Shown here: piece after piece, positions 59,601 to 64,000 of the stretch
How the letters are laid out: every line of letters starts with the position of its first letter
Position numbering within the stretch: position 1 is the first letter of the stretch
From: Balanoglossus misakiensis
Taxonomy: Eukaryota; Hemichordata
Assembly (NCBI GenBank): GCA_040954595.2
Contig: CM082597.2
Span: 2,170,001 to 2,234,000 of the forward strand
Direction: 5' to 3'
Length of the DNA: 64,000 nucleotides
The notes under the pieces: model-generated
Told to the model about the DNA's origin: nothing
Database searches by the model: none
The model's input: only the letters and a program-made list of their open reading frames with translations
Made by a program: the position numbers and the translations under genes

Positions 59601-61412
59601 TTTGCGTCACCCTCCTGTGTGATGGCACTCCATTAACTGTGGCACAATGACATTTACCACTACTGGTTATTCAAAGGTACCTTTCTGTGTAACAATTCTA
59701 AACAGTTTCTCAGGAAAGAAAAAACGAGATTCCTTTAAATAAAATGATGCCAATGGAAGATAGGTCAACGACCGATAAACACAAGCTTGAATATTTTCCC
59801 TTGTAGTTTTTTGAATGCAGATACCTGCGTTTTTGCATCACTTTGACCACCCTGGCATTCTCTCGGTTGTGGGACAAAGAAAGAGTATGCAGACGAAATT
59901 TCTTTCGGTGAAACACAGGTGACAAATCAGGCATGGCCCAGACTCAACAGACAGGCAGAGAACAATAGAGCGCGGCAAATGTTTCCAAAAGACACCGCGC
60001 AGACGACACATCGAACGTGGACGCCATTTTAACCGTGCAAGTGTTGGACTGGTGTGTTCTTTGGAGATGTGGGTTTGGGAAGGGGTGCTGACTTTTGTCC
60101 TGTCTGGTCGTCAGACGGCGCGTGTTGGGGCCGGAGTGTCTCATTATTTGCTTTCCGTGACTCGATGAACTGTCTCAGTCCATTAAGGGTGCCGCCTTTG
60201 TGTACTTAGGTGGGCTAAAGCTAGCATAACGGTGCACACCTCTTCATTATCGACTCCTTAAGATACTCTTAATCGGCCAAAAACACACAAAACTCAAGTG
60301 GTACCATGAGGGCGGTGTTTGGTCGTGGTTATAGAAATACCAACACGGCCCAGACGACGACAAGTGGACACTGATTCTCTGTCTAGCGCCCTCGCTCGGC
60401 CAGGTGAACAAGTAAAGACATTTGATATGCTTATGAAGACTACAATAAAATTCGTAAGTTAACCTACCTTTGTCACTTGGGTACTTGCTGTCGATTGTTT
60501 CGTCGAAATATTGCATCTGGGCTTGCAACGTTAACTGGTAACTTGTATGGTTGAACAACTGGCATAGCAGAACCCTGGAGTGGTCTGGCGCTGTGCAGTA
60601 TAATGGTGACGGCTCCTGGGAAGAGGACAGAGTGTTATAAGTTTAAACATTGAGGGCGCACATTCAACCAGAAGGTAAATTGGCCGAAGTTGGCGGGGCG
60701 GGAGTGTGACAATCTTAAAGCCCCTCCTCTCAATCCCATGTGTGAGAGAAAATTTGAATTTTGTATGCTTCAAGTGGAGTGTCTTTTTCTACTTTCTGAC
60801 GCATGCGTGGCAGTTTACGTTTGGACGACATAATCTGGCACCGTTGAGGTCACCCGGTTGGGGTCAACAGTCGAACGTTAGAAAGTATCAGTGCGGCAAA
60901 ACATATGCATTGAAGGGTTTTCCTATTGACGTGCGCGTTGTGGTTAAGTTTCAATAGCCGCTGCGTTGCGTTGGTCGGCTGCCGGAAACCTTTGTCATCT
61001 TCTGACGCAAGCGATGTTATTCTGTTGAGTCGTAGTATTATGGTTGTGTTTTTTCTTAATTTTCGTAGTGGCATTTACCATGGTATTAATAAGCAACAGT
61101 TGACAATGTTGTTTTTAATGGCGATTTTTGTCAAATGGTTTAGATCTTGTCTTGACAACTTGCTGTGAGTGTGTATCACTTCACGCATGTGCCTTTTAGG
61201 ATAAAACTTAAAAAGCGTTTTCGAGGAGAAAAAAAGAAAACGGTTCTCTCTGCAAATTGCAGTCGCGTCCCTTGGAATGTGTTTGAAATTCACTGAATGC
61301 CTGAGTTTTCGCTCGATATCACGCTTTCAGCGGTTGTTTATCTAAGAGGACCCCCGCAACGAGCAGAATCGAATTCCACCTCGCTGTATTTCTACTCTTG
61401 TCTGTCATGCCT
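53611..61412. other. Intergenic region between ovo and the second ovo-type exon
   Basis: About 7.8 kb without a supported exon. It holds a GGGA run (about 53654-53674) and CT microsatellites near 58864-58880 and 59265-59360. Open frames are short and overlap on opposite strands. Confidence 0.6.
59265..59395. repeat. CT-rich microsatellite
   Basis: About 130 bp of CTCTC/CCCTC simple sequence with occasional TTTCTC and ATCT units. Confidence 0.9.
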
Positions 61413-61482
61413 CACCTAAACAGGTCGCTCCGACCGTTACTTTTTGTGGGCCGCTGCTGCGCCTGCGCAGGTACATATAAAG
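61413..61482 (+). promoter_or_regulatory. Promoter of the second ovo-type gene
   Basis: Within 70 bp there are CACCTAAACAGGT (61413-61425, an inverted pair of E2-box/ZEB-like half-sites), ACCGTTAC (61433-61440, Ovo-like), TGCGCCTGCGCA (61458-61469, one mismatch to the NRF-1 palindrome) and CATATAAAG (61474-61482, a TATA box). Transcription would start near 61505, leaving a 5' UTR of about 320 nt before ATG 61823. The motifs are seen; the factor assignments are inference. Confidence 0.5.
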
Positions 61483-61822
61483 AAACCCAGCGTTCCGCTC
61501 GTTGACTTTCAAAGCGGTGGGGTCCCCACAATTATGCATTGAGTAGTTCCATGAGTGCACTTCACGCTAGACTGTGCGAGGCAGACGGATACATTTACTG
61601 CCGTAAACTGACTAAGTGTCTCGCCTTCTCTCAGTCAGTCAAACGGTGTTCAAGCAACTCCTCACATCCGTTACATACACACCCCCTGCTGAGTTCAACC
61701 AACGGGAAAACTTGGTGTGCTTAAAAGAGGAGAAAGTTTAGTTTTATCATCGTCCGCACCGGCGGTTAATTGAAAGTCACGGACAAGGCTAAAATCTCTC
61801 CAACTTCTCAGACGATCGCAAC

Positions 61823-61961
61823 ATGCCGAGGGTGTTTCTGGTCCGGAAAAGCCGCCTTACATCTAACGGCGTCGGCTCGTACAAGTACCGGTCACCCAGT
61901 CCGGTCCCTAACATCACATCTGCGCAACCGAAGCAAGAGAGCGAACATTTTGATCACAACG
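61823..61961 (+). CDS. Second Ovo-type first exon (SNAG motif), gene runs off the window
   Basis: ATG at 61823 opens with MPRVFLVRKS, closely matching the SNAG N-terminus of OVOL proteins and of the ovo gene at 44963. The exon encodes 46 residues plus one base, including YKYRSPSPVPNITSAQPKQE, and ends at a GTGAGT donor in phase 1, the same phase as ovo exon 1. The zinc-finger exons should lie to the right of 64000; none were seen up to the edge. The likely explanation is a tandem ovo paralogue. Another SNAG protein (Snail/Gfi type, whose motif begins MPRSF) is less likely because VFLVRK is Ovo-like. Confidence 0.82.
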
Positions 61962-63051
61962 GTGAGTGTACCTTTTGTATCCTCTCGATTTTACATCAGG
62001 GCAAGAAAATCTGACCGCTACTTTATGAAACTCAAATGCCAAGGTCGGTTAACGGATGTTTTCTGTGGAATTGGGGTGGGGGCCACAGCCCCAGGAAAAC
62101 CACCATTCTGATTAAAAGTGCGGTTGTTGACTTTTGCATACTTTGGTCTGTGGGCGTCCTAGAGAAAGGACCGGGCCGAAGTAAAAGTTCCTTGATTATT
62201 ATCTCGACTCCACAAATTTAGTTGGCTGATAAAGTATTTCCATGACAACAATCCCCTAAAAGAACCTCGACAGATTATCTTAGCACAAGTTTTACTGAAA
62301 CCACTAATTTCTGACCGAGGTCGATTGTTGTTTTCCTCGACCTTTAGTAAAAGTCCATAAAATTTTATAGCCCCATCCAGTTTGGTTATATAAACGGATC
62401 AGGTAAATATACTTCAAAAAATATTACAGTAACCAACGACGATATTGAATGTCCATCTGGTTGGGAGACCGTTTCATTCTTTTGCGAGAAACTGACGTTG
62501 TTTTGTGAAAAATTGGTGGATGTGGTCGCCAGTTATTCAAATATGATTAGGGATGGGAACTGTATGCGCGGGGAGATTCGGGCCAGCTTGACCGCATCTA
62601 CGTGCTAAATGATGTTTCTTTAACGAGCCCCAGATCACGTGAGCATTGAGACAATAGATTGTGTTGTTGGCTGAAGTTAGCGGATATCTCAGCGGAGGGT
62701 ATCTGCAAAACCGTTACAAAGTGGAAACCCCCACCTGGCGCGGTGTCCCGGTGTTTGCTTTCCCGTTTTGAGAAGATATTTAATATTCAGCTCGTGGCGA
62801 TATCTGTTTTGGCTGTCCGTAGTAGCCATAACAGACGTTGGTACCTGATATAGGAGTGTGATCAACTCTCTGTGCCCACTGGTGGCCATGTTTGTTTGTT
62901 GTTTTAATTCCTTGTTTGTGTTTTTCTGCGGCCTTAACAATCGCTGCGTTGAAAAGCGCGGCCCATGGACAGCATCGTGTTGCACAGCGCGTGCGGGTTA
63001 GTAACACCTGACGTTGAATTTGACTGCGATTTTGACGACGAGATGGAAGGG

Positions 63052-63077
63052 TGGGTGGACGGACGGACGGACGGACA
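63052..63077. repeat. GGAC microsatellite
   Basis: GGTGGACGGACGGACGGACG-type run, about five units. Confidence 0.85.
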
Positions 63078-63969
63078 GAATTATTGTCCGACTAACAATA
63101 TTATGCGGACTAAGACAACATTTCCGGACGTTGGCTAGTTTTGTTTTAGGTCGGCCATGGCCCACGGCCCTGACAAGGGTCGGACAATCCGGTGTAATGA
63201 AAACGGGCGTACAGCACCGTTCCACGCGGCATACATGCTTTCTTTGAACGGTGCGCGGGAAGACGATCGGGAAGAAATCATCCCTTTGAATCGTATCCCG
63301 GCAACCGGAAATAGCCCTCTCATCTCCAAGGCAACACATAAAAGACATCCAAGTTCTTGGTGTAGAGGGCATTGAAGCGTGTATTTGAACGTGTGACGGG
63401 GAGGCTGGGTTCCCAAGCTGTGAATGACCCGATTCGCCCAGAGGTTGACCCCAGGTGCCGCTATTGGCCTCCAACCCAAATATGTGTCCGGACCGCAAAT
63501 TCACACTCCATTTAATAAACATTACCAATGCTAAAGAATTTCGAAGTCAGCCGTCTGTTTAACTAACATTATCCCCTACAGAAAATGACAAGTTGAATTT
63601 TTTCACAAGCATGGGCGTGAAATGAACACACCCCGGCCCAAGAAACCAACAAGGGGCGTGAAAACGGAGCTCAGGAAAATGTCACACGCGTCTGTCATTA
63701 TTCACACAAGGAACACTTCTGACACCGCCTTTTGTGTGTACTTTTTAACGAGGTCTGTTACGGGCGTCTCGTTAAAATAGGGCAAGCACCCGCTTTTTTT
63801 CAATTTGCCAACGGCCACTTGAATTTACGATCACCCGTCCCCGATATACTGTAGGCTAGCGTCAGGACAGACATTTTGTCACGGCATCTCCAACTTGAAG
63901 AACACACGGTGGGCATGGGTCTCTCGCATGTCGCTGCAGTCGCCCCTACTACAGATCTAAATCAAATAA

Positions 63970-64000
63970 TCTCTTCTCTCTCCCTCTCTCTCTCGCTCTC
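63970..64000. repeat. CT microsatellite at the window edge
   Basis: A TCTC/CCTC run truncated by the end of the window. Confidence 0.85.

Larger units (their letters stand above)
61962..64000. other. Presumed intron 1 of the second ovo-type gene
   Basis: No exon with recognisable Ovo sequence was found. Contains a GGAC repeat (63057-63076) and a CT run at the edge (63970-64000). A minus-strand open frame at 63528-62998 (176 codons) overlaps several others and shows no family motif. Confidence 0.45.

Noticed and set aside
62998-63528. 176-codon minus frame near the right edge
   Set aside because: It overlaps several other frames on both strands and shows no domain. It lies in the presumed intron of the second ovo-type gene.

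Overview
This window is eukaryotic genomic DNA from an animal. It has long AT-rich non-coding stretches, GT-AG introns, microsatellites, a satellite array, terminal-inverted-repeat elements, and genes cut into short exons. The gene content (an expanded multi-SRCR receptor-like gene and Ovo-type zinc-finger genes) and the intron sizes (about 0.1 to 5 kb) fit an invertebrate, perhaps a deuterostome such as a lancelet. The species cannot be fixed from the sequence alone.

Layout. Positions 1-13182 are mostly non-coding, with one good orphan cysteine-rich exon on + (8264-8415) and a weaker micro-exon (1095-1121). Positions 13183-16734 are an 88-bp satellite array that runs straight into a 100-N assembly gap (16735-16834). 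From 16871 to 30122 the minus strand carries the 5' part of a large secreted or membrane SRCR protein: a signal-peptide exon followed by 17 SRCR half-domain exons (eight complete domains and the first half of a ninth). All 18 coding exons join in frame with alternating phase-1 and phase-2 introns, giving about 937 residues before the gap. Intron 18365-19905 holds a 1.3-kb terminal-inverted-repeat element.

Positions 30123-44962 separate this gene from the divergently oriented Ovo-like gene. They contain microsatellites, a 186-bp TTAA-flanked MITE, a promoter-like motif cluster and a 170-bp tandem duplication. Positions 44963-53088 (+) are a complete four-exon Ovo/OVOL transcription factor (286 aa, N-terminal SNAG-type repressor motif, four C2H2 fingers). 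At 61823-61961 (+) there is a second SNAG-bearing Ovo-type first exon with the same phase-1 donor and a TATA-containing promoter. This implies a tandem ovo paralogue, or an alternative ovo locus, whose zinc fingers lie beyond the right edge.

How the parts relate. The SRCR gene encodes an extracellular, probably ligand-binding protein. Its acidic cation-site residues are kept only in the central domains 3-6. The Ovo genes are predicted epithelial or germline transcriptional repressors. No functional link between the two loci is visible. The main points for follow-up are the satellite/gap break in the SRCR gene, the tandem ovo pair with a shared non-coding motif, the partition of SRCR domain types, and several apparently unclassified repeats.
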